A stretch of 64,000 nucleotides of DNA from Tubulanus polymorphus. Taxonomy: Eukaryota > Nemertea > Palaeonemertea > Tubulaniformes > Tubulanidae. The notes under the pieces were generated by a model, which worked only from the letters and a program-made list of their open reading frames with translations, did not search any database and was not told where the DNA came from. Positions 35,878-47,193 of this stretch are shown here, piece by piece. The stretch lies in NCBI RefSeq assembly GCF_964204645.1, contig NC_134027.1:17100485-17164484 (forward strand). The letters run 5' to 3'. A program made the position numbers and the translations under genes. Positions within the stretch are counted from its first letter, which is position 1. The number at the start of each line of letters is the position of its first letter.

Positions 35878-36564
35878 AGATTTAAAAGAAAGTGTAGATT
35901 TAAAATTAGTAAATGTAAGTTTATGTAATTCTTTTCATAATATAACGGATAAAACTATTGAAGATAATACTTTTTTAATTCATATTAGAAATATAAATAG
36001 ATTGTTTCATCTAATTTTAAAACCAGGATTATATAATTTAGAAACATTAGCTCAAGAAATTAATCGAAGAGCACGGTTGAAAATTAGAAGAGATGATAAA
36101 TTTTTAATTAGATTTATAAAAAGTGATAGCACAAATAAAATTAAAATAAAGGTATGTGATGAATGTCAAAATGCATTTATGGCACAAAAAAACCATTAGC
36201 TAAATTGCTAGGAATTGCACCAGATACTGTTACAGGAAACATATACGGTAATTCAAATATAATGCCTTTTACACACTTTTATATTTATTGCAGTTTAATT
36301 GATCCTACAAAAACATTTGAAGCAACTAAAGATACAATTTGTAATTCTAGTATATTAAATATTTTACCATTAAAAAATGTTAAACAATTTGGAACTCAAA
36401 TAAATTGTAATATAGCTGGGTGTGATTTTAAACCTTTTATTCCAAAATTTAATAATTGTAACTTAGAAGTAAGAAATCATAATGGATACTTAATTGATTT
36501 AAATAACTTTCCTGTAATTTATGAATTAGTTATAAGATGTAGAGAGTACTTTTCCCCTATATAA
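35878..36564 (+). pseudogene. Capsid-like (minor capsid/penton candidate) protein of copy A, truncated and frameshifted
   Basis: Two overlapping frames (to 36199 and 36163-36564) together match the 256-aa protein at 56454-57224 but lack its first 30 or so residues, replaced by the ITR. Shared blocks include KPGLYNLETLAQEINRRARL, PFTHFYIYC, IDPTKTFEATKD and GYLIDLNNFPVIYELVI. One frame change near 36165. See the copy B entry for the functional argument. Confidence 0.6.
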
Positions 36565-36902
36565 ATAAATATAACAGTAGGACCGAGTATATGTTTTGGA
36601 TTTGATTTTAAACGTGAGAAAGAAATGAGAATTAAACTAGATGATGTAATTACTGATATAAAAAGTAAATCATTTAACAATGCATCAATGATTAATAAAG
36701 GAAATTATAATATACAAAAAGTAATTGGTTCAATCGAAACACCTTTAGAATATTATGAATTAAATGAAGATGGAATTACGATGATATTAAAAATATATTA
36801 TCTCACATATATGATAATCATAAAAGTAGTAATGAAATAAATGTTGAAATAATTATAACTAAGATAACTAAATATTTTGAAGATGGTAATTTTTTTGATT
36901 AA
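36565..36902 (+). pseudogene. Uncharacterised element protein of about 110 aa, copy A
   Basis: Reads NITVGPSICFGFDFKREKEM, then RIKLDDVITDIKSKSF and, after one frame change near 36790, a C-terminus EINVEIIITKITKYFEDGNF ending at TAA 36900-36902. The ATG is lost by a 2-bp difference from copy B (57229). No family recognised; position between the capsid-like and membrane genes is conserved in B. Confidence 0.5.
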
Positions 36903-36905
36903 TAA

Positions 36906-37127
36906 ATGAGTGATAATAAGTGGATGATAAATGGATTATATAATGGAGCATTATTATCAGTAGGAACTGTTGGATATACAATAGTATTAAAAAAAGTATT
37001 CAAAATGGGAAGTATTAATGTTGATAAATTTGGTATCAATGATATCTTAAAATTAACGTTAGCAGTTACTTTATCTAATTTAACAATTGATTATTTAGAA
37101 AAACAAAAATATATTCCTCCTATATAA
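36906..37127 (+). CDS. 73-aa membrane protein of the element, copy A
   Basis: Intact frame preceded by TTTTTTTGATTAATAAATG. Homologous along its full length to 57569-57790: a hydrophobic stretch near residues 8-28 (LYNGALLSVGTVGYTIVLK) and FGINDILKLTLAVTLSNLTI, ending YIPPI. Two hydrophobic segments suggest a small membrane protein, perhaps of an internal virion membrane; this is inference. Confidence 0.55.
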   Translation: MSDNKWMINGLYNGALLSVGTVGYTIVLKKVFKMGSINVDKFGINDILKLTLAVTLSNLTIDYLEKQKYIPPI

Positions 37128-37151
37128 ATGCGTAATTTTTTTACAAAATAA

Positions 37152-37542
37152 ATGGCATCTGCAATTATAGGATCGGCAATTGTTAACGCTTTAGCATTTA
37201 CTGGCGGGGGATATTCATTCAAACGCAGAAAAAAGAAGACATAACTTAGCATTAGAGAAATATAATAAAGCTGCAGAAGAATATAGAGAAAAAAAACAAA
37301 ACTATATGGATTATATTAACAAAGAATTATATGATCAGAAAATTTCACATTAAGATTTTCAATCAGTTGATGAAGCTAGGAGTTTATATAACGCAGTAAC
37401 AAATAAAGAAATATTACATCTATATAAACCTAAATTATCAGATTATTAGACCCCAAGTAGTAAACAGAAGAAATATGAAATAATTTGGATTTTAGGTGGA
37501 ACAGTTGTTGTTATATTTGTAGCATATAAATTTACTAATTAA
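37152..37542 (+). pseudogene. Two-span membrane protein of the element, copy A, broken
   Basis: Starts in the TAAATG-like context (TTTTTTTACAAAATAAATGG) with an N-terminal hydrophobic segment ASAIIGSAIVNALAFTGGG, then frameshifts. The centre (AAEEYREKKQNYMDYINKEL) and the C-terminal segment WILGGTVVVIFVAY align with 57815-58237. In-frame stops follow the shift near 37225 and others lie at about 37353 and 37449. Confidence 0.55.
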
Positions 37543-37567
37543 TTACATATTATTTTTTGTTAAATAA

Positions 37568-37927
37568 ATGGATGGTAAAATTGATGGTGTTAATATTATT
37601 CCTCATGATATAAATAAACCAAAATTAGAATTTTTTTATTATTAGTGGTTCAGTTACAATTAGTTCGGTGATTACATCTCTAGCAATAGAGCAACATCTC
37701 AGTCCATTAACACCATTAGCTATATCAATTTGTGTGTTAGGATAAAGTTCAAGAGTTTTAACTGGAATAAGTTCAAAATTGAATATAAAATGTAATAAGA
37801 AAAAATAAAATCTAATAAAAATGAAATTAATAAATTAAAAAATACACTAGATTATATAATAAGTTTAAATGGAAATATAACAATTCAAGAGCAGGATAAA
37901 TTATTGCTAGAATTAATAAATTATTAA
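37568..37927 (+). pseudogene. 140-aa type membrane protein of the element, copy A, degenerate
   Basis: Retains the start IDGVNIIPHDINKPKLEF and the end NKLKNTLDYIISLNG, with deletions and stops in between; the intact form is at 58258-58680. The start has the T-run plus TAAATAAATG context. Confidence 0.55.
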
Positions 37928-37943
37928 TTTTTTTATTATATAA

Positions 37944-39100
37944 ATGGCGGATAGTTTACCAAAAGCTTTCCAATATAATAAATCAATTAAATATAATATT
38001 CCGGCAATAGATTTTAATAAAGATATTTCATATAGAAGTGCAGTTTTAGATTCACTTATTAATTTAGATATTTATGTTACTGAAACTAATAATTCTAATG
38101 TTAAGATGGAAAATATATTCAATATTTACGTAATTAATTTTGAAAATTTAAATGAGGCAAAAAATGGTTATTAAAATCTAATATGAAGTATTGGCAGAAC
38201 CAATTAAATTTTGCAGTTTATTGTGCAACAACAGGGTGTGGTATTTGTTGGAATGATCATTTAAATAAACAAAGTTTACCATTGATATTATCACTTTTTA
38301 GATTTCATCCATATTTTCAAATAAAATTAATATTAAATGAATTAGAGTGCCCTTTACCAGGTTCAAAATATTTTAATGAACTAAATAATAATATTACTTT
38401 TTCTAAGTTTTATAAAATATGTAATGAATTTAATATTAATTCAAAATATGACTTTAGAGCAAAAATTGGTACAATGGGTGGATTAGGAATATTATATACT
38501 AAAGAATTTGGTAAAATAATAACAAATACAGATTTAAGAACACTAAATTGGAATGAATTACCAAAATTTTATAATAATATACAACAACATAATAATAATG
38601 GATGGATTAATTTCATTTTAGAAAATAGTGAAGGTTTTACTAAAGCTGGAATACAGAGAATGAATCAATCTATTCGAATATATTTAATTTCTTTTTTAGG
38701 TGCACAAGTTGAAACAAGATCCCCAATATTTGGAAATGATAATACTTTATTTGACGCGCAGAAACAATGTAAAGTTTTATTTGAAGATTCTATTCATAAT
38801 GATAATAATAGATCAATTCCAGAAAATATAGTCAGGTACCAAAATTATTTAGATAAATCACATATTAGATTAAATTATTGTATAGGCCCTTATTTGTTAA
38901 TTATTTCTAATGATTTGATATCAAAAGATGGGAAATATAATTGGTTATAATAATTTAATTAAAACTGCAACAACAAATAATTCATTCGGATTAAATGACA
39001 TAAATAAAAAGATTATCACTGCTCCAAAACTAATGGAAGGTGAAAAAATTAAAAAACATATTCAATCAACAGAAGCTAAAACAAAGAATATCAAATTAAA
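37944..39100 (+). pseudogene. Large structural-protein candidate of copy A, 5' part (split by insertion)
   Basis: Frames 37944-38174, 38183-38950 and 38928-39100 follow one another with shifts near 38160 and 38925 and match the copy B gene at 58700-60032. Conserved blocks: AIDFNKDISYRSAVLDSLI, MKYWQNQLNFAVYCATTGCG, PLPGSKYF, MGGLGILYTKEFGKI and VRYQNYLDKSHIRLNYCIGP. The gene stops at the 5.5-kb Helitron/pearl-like insertion after AAATTAAA and resumes at 44609. It is the longest protein on the structural side, so the major capsid protein is one possibility; no double jelly-roll signature could be verified by eye. Confidence 0.55.
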
Positions 39101-39156
39101 ATATAGCTGCAAAGCAGCGATAACGGGTTTTCTGCACAGTCTTAGAATCCTGTTCA

Positions 39157-39435
39157 ACGGTGGATTTCAACAAAGCATTTGATAAGGCTCAACATCAGCC
39201 ATTACTGAACAGGCTATTAGGAAACATTATCAATGATAGGTCGCCCAAATGGCACAGCAGTTATCTCTGAACGGAAACTTGTAACCAAAATCAACGGAAC
39301 GCCTCATCTTGGAATGAGACGGTCTAACTAGTGGAGTCACGCAAGGTAGTATCCTAAGTCGTCTTCTGTTTAATGTCCTGACAAATGACATACACAGTAA
39401 TCCAAAATATACCAGACCGAGTAAATTTTCAAAAC
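39157..39435 (+). pseudogene. Non-LTR reverse transcriptase scrap
   Basis: Frame fragments VDFNKAFDKAQHQPLLNRLL (RT motif A region) and, in another frame, TSGVTQGSILSRLLFNVLTN (motif B region), separated by stops. The YxDD motif is missing. A strongly decayed LINE remnant within the Helitron/pearl-like insertion. Confidence 0.6.
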
Positions 39436-39439
39436 AACC

Positions 39440-39725
39440 TTAACACACTGTTCGACCAAAAACTTAATGTTCCGACAAAACCACGGGCGACAAAACCAAA
39501 ATTATGAATTGTCGCGTGTGAGAAAACCAAAATATTGAATTGTCACGGGGGAAAAAACAAAAATAATGAATTGTCGCGGGCATTAAAACCAAAATATTGA
39601 ATTGTTGCGGGCGATAAAACCAAAATAATGAATTGTCGCAGACGACAAAAACAAACTATTGAATTGTTGCGTGTGACAAAACCAAAATAATGAATTGTCG
39701 CGGGCAACAAAACCAAACTAGGGGT
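39440..39725. repeat. 31-bp minisatellite, block 1 (about 9 units)
   Basis: Unit of 31 bp built from ACAAAACCAAAATAATGAAT and TGTCGCGGGCG. Each unit has a small inverted repeat TTGTCG...CGACAA. Units here are more divergent than in block 2. Confidence 0.85.
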
Positions 39726-39792
39726 CCAGGGACACCATGCTCACTTGGGCAGTGGTTTCAAATGCTCAACAATCTAACAATTTCAATACATA

Positions 39793-40520
39793 ACGCCCTC
39801 TAGTGACCATATACAAAAACCAATGACCTTGAAACCCACCACAATCATAGAACATGTGAGCAGCTATGATTTTGTAATTGATTGTGATAACAAAATATGC
39901 CTCGTTACCAATTTAATATGGAAATACTAAGTTATTCTACTATTCAACGCCCCCTGGTGACCATATGCAAAACCCAATGACCTTAAAACTCACCACAATC
40001 GTAGTACATGTCATGAAATACAACTTTGCAATTGATCATAGTAACAAAATATGCCTAGGTACCAATCTAATAAGGAAATACTAAGCCATTCTACTATTCA
40101 GCGCCCCCTGGTGACTATATGGAATAACTAATGTCCTTAAAATCTCACCACAATCATTGACGATGTCATGAATTACAACTTTGCAATGGATCATGGTAAC
40201 AAACTATGCCTAGGTACCAATCTAATAAGGAAAAACTAAGCTTTTCTACTATTCAACGCCCCCTGGTGACTATATGGAATAACTAATGTCCTTAAAAACT
40301 CACCACAATCATAGACGATGTCATGATCTACAACTTTGCCATCGATCATGGTAACAAAGTATGCCTTGGTACAAATATAATATAGCGATACTAAGTTATT
40401 GTATTATTCAACGCCCCCTGATGGCCACATACAAAAACCAATGACCTTGAAACTCACCAAAATCATAGAACACGTTATGGGCTACAACTTTCCAATTAAA
40501 TATAGTAACACAATATGCTT
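39793..40520. repeat. 154-bp tandem repeat (5 copies)
   Basis: Units start (A/G)CGCCCCCTGGTGAC at 39793, 39947, 40101, 40256 and 40411 and share CCTTAAAACTCACCACAATC and AACAAAATATGCCTAGGTAC. The GCCCCCTGGTG motif also appears in units U1 and U2 of the Helitron/pearl-like elements, linking this array to that family. Confidence 0.85.
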
Positions 40521-40859
40521 AGGTATCAATTAATTGTGGAAAAACTTTTTCCCACCTACGAATGAGTACTGATGACACCAAGATGGCCGCCAATTGCGTC
40601 ATAATTGGCTGATCAAAAATACCTGTCCCAGGTATAAAACATCCCTCTCTAAAGAATATCCATCAGCAATTGCAATGAGAAATGGCAAACCAGTAGGAAG
40701 CTACAGGACCTAGCATTCTGGCCAAAATTGACATTTTTGGGCACTAAAAAGGTCATAGGACGGCCATCTTGAGTCAGATCGACCCAATTTTCTTATGCTG
40801 ATGGCCCTTTGGTAGATTCAAATATAAACGAAAGATCAAGGTAATTGATCAAAGAGTCT
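40521..40859. other. Spacer between arrays, no gene
   Basis: Unique-looking sequence between the 154-bp array and minisatellite block 2; no coding or repeat feature recognised. Confidence 0.4.
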
Positions 40860-41608
40860 TCAAAATTTTCTTCGGGCGACAAAACCAAAATAATGAATTA
40901 TCGCGGGCGATAAAACCAAAATATTGAATTGTCGCCGGCGACAAAACCAAAAAAAAATTGTCGCGGGCGACAAAAACAAAATATAAAACCAAAATAATGA
41001 ATTGTCGTGGGCGATAAAACCAAAATGTTGAATTGTCGCGGGCGACAAAACCAAACTAATGAATTGTCGCGGGCGACAAAACCAAAAAAAGAATTGTGGG
41101 GGCGACAAAACAAAAATAATGAATTGTCGCGGGCGACAAAACCAAAATGGTGAATTGTCCAGGCGACAAAACCAAAATGGTGAATTGTCGCGGGCGACAA
41201 AACCAAAATAATGAATTGTCGCGGGCGATAAAACCAAAATAATGAATTATCGCGGGCGATAAAACCAAAATATTGAATTGTCGCGGGCGACAAAACCAAA
41301 CTAATGAATTGTCGCGGGCGATAAAACCAAAATAATGAATTGTCGTGGGCGATAAAACCAAAATATTGAATTGTCGTAGGCGCCAAATCCAAAAAATGAA
41401 TTGTCGCGGGCGATAAAACCAAAATCTTGAATTGTCGCCATTGTCGTGTGCGACAAAACCAAAATAATGAATTGTCGCGGGCGATAAAACCAAAATAATG
41501 AATTGTCGCGGGCGATAAAACCAAAATATTGAATTGTCGCGGGCGACAAAACCAAAATATTGTTTTGTCGCGGGTGACAAAACCAAATTAATGAATTGTC
41601 GCGGGTAG
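40860..41608. repeat. 31-bp minisatellite, block 2 (about 24 units)
   Basis: Same unit as block 1. Because 31 is not a multiple of three, all three minus-strand frames stay open and spell a rotating FGFIARDNSLFWFYRPRQF-like peptide; these long ORFs are artefacts. Units alternate between GGGCGATAAAACC and GGGCGACAAAACC variants. The array abuts the 5' end of PLE2. Confidence 0.9.
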
Positions 41609-41616
41609 GCCTAAAG

Positions 41617-43328
41617 CCGCGTCAAACTCGATAAACACTTCAAGCGACACAGCGAACCTTTTTGAATATCTACCTCGTCGATTTCGGCTCGCCCTCCAAG
41701 AACTACGGAAGTTAAAGACTATTAAAATATCTAAGGCTGATAAAGGTGGCAAGATTGTGATTTTAGATCTGGATAATTATAATGTTAAAATGCAATCTCT
41801 CTTGGCTAATCCTGGTGTTTATAAGAAACTTAAATCGAATCCTCTTCCTCGTATGCAAGCTAATTTCAACAGAAGTCTTTCGGATATTATTAAACGTTTC
41901 CCCTCCGCTAAAGAAACTCTGAATAAGTTCCATTCACGTCTTCCCTCTTTACCATATATCTATGGATTGCCTTAAATTCATAAAGATAATGTTCCACTGT
42001 GCCCTATAGTCTCCAATTGTAATTCTCCTACATACCGGTTATCTAAATTTCACTTACTTGAACGTATTAAGAATATTATCCCTGGCAACGACAAATTCAT
42101 ATCATTTGATGTTACTTCCCTTTTGACCAATGTTCCTCTTGGACCTACTCTTGATTTCTTAAAACGCAGATTACCATCACTTAACATTAACTTCGGCATT
42201 CCTACGGATTGTATCATCGACCTTATCTCTATTTGTACGACGGACTCCTTTTTTGAATTCAACAATTGTTTTTACGAACAGACATTCGGTATCGCTATGG
42301 GAAATCCTCTTAGTCCTATTCTAGCTAATTTATTCCTAGAACATGTTGAATCTGAAATATTGCCTCTTTACACTGATATTCACCCTAAAATCTGGCTCAG
42401 ATATGTTGACGATGTTCTGGCTTTGGTTCCCTTTGACTTCAATGTTGATAACTTTCTTATATATTTAAACTCCCTTTACCCGTCTCTGGCTTTTACGCAT
42501 GAATGGGAATCTAATAGTAAAATACCTTTTCTGGATGTTTTGATTTTTAACTGTGGATCCTTTTTGAAATTCGCGGTTTATAGGAAACCTACCAACGCTG
42601 AATCCTACCTCCATTACTTCTCTTTTACTTCTCCGGATATTAAACTCGGTTTAGCTCAAGGATTATTTCTTCGCGCTTTGAGAATTTGCGACCCCTCATT
42701 TCTACCCGATGAAATTCACCATATTAACCAATCCCTCAAAAAACTTGCCTACCCCGATTTCCTATTGAAAAAAGCTCTACTTAAAGCTCGTACTACGCAT
42801 TTTAGAAATAACAACCTTAGAACTCCTACGTTGGCTACCGATAAACAGCCTATCATTGTACCGTATGTACCTTTCCTCGAGAATTCTAAAGTTTCTCTTC
42901 GGTCACTAAATAAACAACTTATCTTTAAATACAATAATAAACTTAGTAACATATTGATTAACAACAAACCGAAAACCGAATCCCTAAACTGTGGAATTTA
43001 TAAAATACCTTGTAAAGTTTGCGACAAAGTATATATAGGAGAAACAGGTCGGAATCTTAATCAACGCATAAAAGAGCATAAATTAGATGTAAAAAACTTT
43101 AAACCTGAAAGCGGAGTTGCTAGTCATGTTTTTCAGACTTCACACAATTTTGATTTTGCTAATGCTGAATTAGTTTACCCTTGCAGCGATAAAACTAGAA
43201 GACATATTTTGGAATCTGCATTAATTATTGAAAATTCGAACAACGCTGTAAACCTTAACAATGGTTTTTCACCCCATAATAAACTTATATCAAAATTCCT
43301 CTGTAAACTGGTTAAACTCAACACTTGA
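41617..43328 (+). pseudogene. PLE2 reverse transcriptase / GIY-YIG endonuclease ORF
   Basis: The N-terminal part shows KTIKISKADKGGKIVILDLD and PYIYGLP-stop-IHK, where the family has LPKIHK; a single K-to-stop change (TAA at 41973-41975). A deletion after SPTYRLSKF shifts frame. From 42123 the frame is open for 401 codons: TNVPLGPTLDF, FGIAMGNPLSPILANLFLEH, IWLRYVDDVLAL (YVDD), IPFLDVL, then the GIY-YIG endonuclease (CGIYKIPCKVCDKVYIGETG, EHKLDVKNF) to TGA at 43326-43328. Motif A FDVTSL precedes the open part. Better preserved than PLE1 but inactive. Confidence 0.85.
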
Positions 43329-43643
43329 TTTCCCCCTTGATTATTTGTTATTTGTTCTCTCATCAATTTCGTCTCTGACTTAACTTGTATTCACCTTTGT
43401 TTTAAATTAAGTGCCCCCTAGTTTGTCTTTCTTTTTACTACTGACTTTAAGTTTCATTTATATTTATACTCACTATTGTTGTTTATAATCACCCCTTAGT
43501 TTGCTTCCCTTTAATCTATTTTAGCGTGTAACTGTTTCTACGTTAATTTTCCTTTAGTTTGTATCATCTCTGATTACTTGAATTAGTCTCTCTGTCCCTA
43601 GATTGTATATATATCTCATAATTTCTGTAGTATCTCATTATTC

Positions 43644-43674
43644 CTGAAGATGACTATTAGGATATAGTCGAAAC
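43644..43674 (+). ncRNA. Hammerhead ribozyme motif, PLE2 3' terminal region
   Basis: CTGAAGA, helix II GACTAT/ATAGTC, GAAAC, identical in core to the two PLE1 copies. Conservation of all three copies despite decay of the ORFs fits the known role of hammerheads in processing Penelope transcripts. Confidence 0.65.
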
Positions 43675-43781
43675 GTTGAAATAAACTACTATCTCGAAGT
43701 TTCATTTTCGGACTTTTTATTATCATTGTGGGATTCTCTCCTCATCGCGTCAACACGGATATTGTGTTCTACCTATCGTAA

Positions 43782-44520
43782 GTAATATATTCTTTTATTT
43801 TGATACCTCGTCGACATAACTGCTTTTCTCCGCTATATCTCTTCGGCGTGTTTAGTTTAGGCCTACGATTCCCCGGTACACTAAAGATTTATCTTAGTAA
43901 ATACACGGTTAATTCGGTAAAGAAAAATAGGTATTGTTATACTAACTCCTTGAAACCTGCAGCCAAATCACTGGTAGTAATAAATTAATTTGTACTCGAT
44001 TTGATTCTCATGATGAGGAGAAACTCGCAGCTGATCCCCGGAACGACGATGTAGTAACACACGTCCATTCGTCGATGTTTACGGCTCGACAGTGCTTTTA
44101 AAATCTAAAGTAGTAAATTTTCAGTGTATCGGTAATATGATTTGATGAGGAAAATGGGCTATTGTTAAAATCACTGTTTGAAGACCGCGACTGAATTTGA
44201 AGTCTGCGGCAATAAATTAGTTCATTTATACTTGAATTGATAATCGAAGTGACAGTCGGCCTGCCGGTTGATTTCGGGATGACGACTCGAAAAACATGTC
44301 GCCCCATTGAATGGGGCTAAATTTTCGATGTCTACGGCCCGACAGCGCTTTTGTAACGATGATTCGTGAAAAAACACGCGGGCTATTTGTAGATCTCAGT
44401 GAGCTGAACGATATTATATGGATTGTATATGAAACAGCGGTAAGCTAACAAAGCCTATGTTCTTTTGGTAAAAATAGTGTGGAAGAAAATAATAATAATA
44501 ATAATCACGCGGATATCAAT
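43782..44520. other. 3' part of the Helitron/pearl-like insertion
   Basis: Non-coding. Contains two diverged copies of GTTTACGGCTCGACAGTGCTTTT-like sequence (44080, 44332) and AGTGAGCTGAACGATATTAT, shared with the 3' part of U0, then an (AAT)n run at 44490-44505. Confidence 0.5.
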
Positions 44521-44606
44521 AGGGTTTTCTGTGAAATAACAGAAAACCCTAATAATAAGAAACACGCGAATCTCAATAGGGTTTTCTGTGATGTAACAGA
44601 AAACCC
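44521..44606 (+). repeat. Twin 3'-terminal hairpins of the insertion
   Basis: Two near-identical hairpins, 44521-44550 and 44578-44606, each AGGGTTTTCTGT / ACAGAAAACCCT with a 5-6-nt loop. Equivalent hairpins lie at 24372, 26235, 26294 and 33635. Two in a row, as also at 26235/26294, suggests a stacked or re-initiated 3' end. Confidence 0.8.
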
Positions 44607-44608
44607 TA

Positions 44609-44778
44609 ATAATGATTCTAAAATAAAAGATTACAATACTACAGAAAATATAAAAACTGATATTATTGAACATGATATAATTAAAACTACTAATGATAAT
44701 AAATCACATGAAAATGCTAAATTAGCTATAACTTGTATAGGAATTGTAATTGGAGGAATATTATATTTTAAATCTTAA
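44609..44778 (+). pseudogene. Large structural-protein candidate of copy A, 3' part
   Basis: Resumes the split gene with DSKIKDYNTTENIKTDI and ends with a hydrophobic C-terminal anchor AITCIGIVIGGILYF, stop at 44776-44778. Copy B has the same tail but shifted in frame near 59955. A C-terminal membrane segment is unusual for a capsid protein and favours a membrane-anchored virion protein. Confidence 0.55.
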
Positions 44779-44795
44779 TCTTTTATTATATATTA

Positions 44796-45344
44796 ATGGA
44801 AGAAGATATTCCAATGGATACTTTTGGTGACGCCCCTGGTATAAGTGATGAACCACAACCTGATTTTAATGAAACTAATATTTATAATGATGCATCAGCA
44901 TATAATAATAGTTTAAATAATGATGAAGATGATGATCCATCATATAATTCTAGTTTAGCTGATGAAGATGATGGTGTAATTGATTACGAAACGCGTGAAA
45001 AATTTAAAGAATATATGACAGCTCCCGAAAGGGAAGTTATTAAACCCGTAACATTTAGAAAAGATTTAATGAATAGATTAGTAAATACAACTGATCCTTA
45101 TTTGATAAGGCAATTATATGGAATGAAACATAGAGTAATAGATACAATTATTAACGAATTATTACCAAAAGATGTAATAGATAAAGTTGATACAGAAGAT
45201 ATTGTAGATAAGATTTTAGAATATGATCCACATTTCATGAATAATTTAGAATTTAAAAATGATGCATGGCAGGATCTACAATTGAACGTTCAAAAGGTGG
45301 TTCAGAATTTCTCAGAATTATATGGAATGCACTCAATAGAATAA
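44796..45344 (+). CDS. Acidic 182-aa element protein, copy A
   Basis: Starts in a TATATTAATGG context 17 bp after the previous stop. The N-terminus EEDIPMDTFGDAPGISDEPQ is shared with 60048 in copy B. After a low-complexity acidic, Asn/Asp-rich stretch, the two copies diverge completely: here the C-terminal half has helical charged sequence (TFRKDLMNRLVNTTDPYLIR). The stop at 45342-45344 is followed by another readable frame (EEEPNADIDINKYSPFKN), so the protein may have been longer. No known family. Confidence 0.5.
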   Translation: MEEDIPMDTFGDAPGISDEPQPDFNETNIYNDASAYNNSLNNDEDDDPSYNSSLADEDDGVIDYETREKFKEYMTAPEREVIKPVTFRKDLMNRLVNTTDPYLIRQLYGMKHRVIDTIINELLPKDVIDKVDTEDIVDKILEYDPHFMNNLEFKNDAWQDLQLNVQKVVQNFSELYGMHSIE

Positions 45345-45420
45345 ATGAAGAAGAACCAAATGCTGATATTGATATTAACAAATATTCACCATTTAAAAAT
45401 CCAAATTTAAATCCTAAAAA

Positions 45421-47159
45421 TTGTTTTATTTATTTTTATTAAATTGTATTTCATATTCAATTAATAAGTCACAAAAATGATTGATGTCATTTTCATTGCT
45501 ATAATCATAATATTCACTTTCAATTAGTTCTGGATAATCAGATTTTATATATAATCCAAAAGCTGCAGCACTTTGATGAATCTTTTTAATAGTATTTGTT
45601 ATTAGAGGATCAAAATAATGAATTATATCATTTCAGAATTTAATTTCTTTCTTTTATGATATATTTCTTTTCTATCTTGATCAGTTAATTCTTTATTGAG
45701 TGATTCAAAATCTCCATGTATTACAAATGGTACTTTATTTTTGTAATCACATTTTTTGAATTCTAATATCTTATCTTTTTCATTTGGTAAAATCATTTTA
45801 CAATAATCATGATTATCACATAATTGTTTATGATTTAATAATGCACTTTCATTACTGAATTTATGTAAACATTTTCTACATAGATATATTTTACGAGTAT
45901 AATCATTTTCTGATTTAAAAAAAAAATAAATTTGTTTAATCCACATATAATGATTCTCGTATCATAATATATCTATAGCACCATTTGAATCATAATCTTT
46001 TGATAGGTATAAAGGTTCTAATGTATAATGTTTTATATTATTACCTTTTGTTTTTGCTAATTTGATTAAAATCAAACACATTTATTTTTAGATCTCTTTC
46101 TATTTTTGGGATATTTTTAATTCTAACAGGATAGAATTATCTATCTCATAATTATTTTCAAATTGTTTATAATTTGTTAATCTATAAGTATGTTGATTAT
46201 AATCTTCAACTGGATGTAAGCAACTTATAATTGACCATAGAAAACATTTATCATCTTCATTTTGTACATTTATAACAGCATTAGTTTTAAATGGTAATTT
46301 GATATAACTTGATCCATTTATATTATCATCTTTATAATATGATAAATTATTTTCATCAATTGGTTTTGATTAAGGTAATTTATTATATTTTGTGTTACAC
46401 GCAAGTAAAGTCATGGATATCATTTCATCAAATATTAAACTTCTTCAAAATATTTCTCTTCTAATTACTTTTTATTTCATTATAAAATTTATTCAATTCA
46501 TCATCTTTATGCTGTTTTGAAATAATATGTTGTGAATGAGAATTTATATTATGTATTGGTTTATCTTCAGATTTTAAAAATTCAACTTTAGCCGATATAC
46601 TAATTTTAGGGTATTCAACACCAGTAATTATTTTTATAATATTTTTCATATTTTCTAAATGTTTTTTATTTTCTTCTAATGTTTTACCTTTATGAAATTT
46701 AAATTCAATAGCAGCTGGTCCAATATCACATTTAAATGCTTCGGTTATTTCTATTTCTTTTTTATTATCTAATGAATTAATACAATTTCTAACATCTTCC
46801 ATGTGTGGTCTTTTATTGTTTAATTTATTTCTTATTCTTTTAATTGTCTTCTGTTTCTTATCAATATCTTTATCAAAATATTCTTCGCCTAAAATATCAT
46901 TATTAATATTTCTAATATGACTTTTAGATTTTTAAATGTTGTTCATAATATCTTTTTTCATTGATTGATTACATGTATCACATTTGTATGTTTCTTTTTC
47001 ATTCTATGATTCTTCTAATTTAGTTTCTAATATATCATATTTATATTCTAATTTCAATTTATTCCCTAAGTGAGATTTAGTTTTATTCTGTCTTGCTTTT
47101 TGAGATTTATCTATATTGATTTTTCATGTTGGACAGTAGTACTTTTTATTTGCTTCCAT
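45421..47159 (-). pseudogene. N-terminal half of element DNA polymerase B, copy A
   Basis: Minus strand from ATG 47157-47159. It contains the two C2H2-like fingers (first broken by a stop), the GPAAIEFKFHKGKTLEENKK block, a third finger (LCRKCLHKFSNESALLNHK), the exonuclease I segment VPFVIHGDFESLNKEL with the D-x-E pair intact, and ends near ELIESEYYDYSNEN. Multiple stops and shifts. The endonuclease VII-like insert and the whole polymerase domain are missing; the frame ends where the convergent acidic-protein gene begins. Copy B holds the rest. Confidence 0.65.
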
Positions 47160-47193
47160 TTTAATATCAATTTTTTTATTAAAATTGATTTTC

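Larger units (their letters stand above)
41611..43781 (+). mobile_element. Penelope-like element PLE2
   Basis: Plus-strand, 5'-truncated at the minisatellite edge, with 3' UTR and terminal region (43329-43781) matching PLE1 closely, including the hammerhead core. Compared with PLE1 it lacks the inverted terminal copy and has its own internal deletion of about 70 bp at 42048-42056. It lies inside the Helitron/pearl-like insertion, which itself lies in copy A: a three-level nest. Confidence 0.8.
39101..44608. mobile_element. Helitron/pearl-like insertion inside copy A (5.5 kb)
   Basis: Left end ATATAGCTGCAAAGCAGCGATAACGGG; right end is two hairpins of the form AGGGTTTTCTGT...ACAGAAAACCCT (44521-44550 and 44578-44606) followed by AAT. 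Copy B supplies the empty site (AAATTAAATGATTC), which shows an insertion at TTAAA/TGATT with no clear duplication beyond an ambiguous AA. Contents: LINE scrap, two blocks of a 31-bp minisatellite, a 154-bp array and PLE2. No Rep/helicase gene, so non-autonomous. Confidence 0.65.

Noticed and set aside
40860-41586. Long minus-strand ORFs up to 208 codons
   Set aside because: They are translations of the 31-bp minisatellite in rotating frames, giving the same peptide in all frames.
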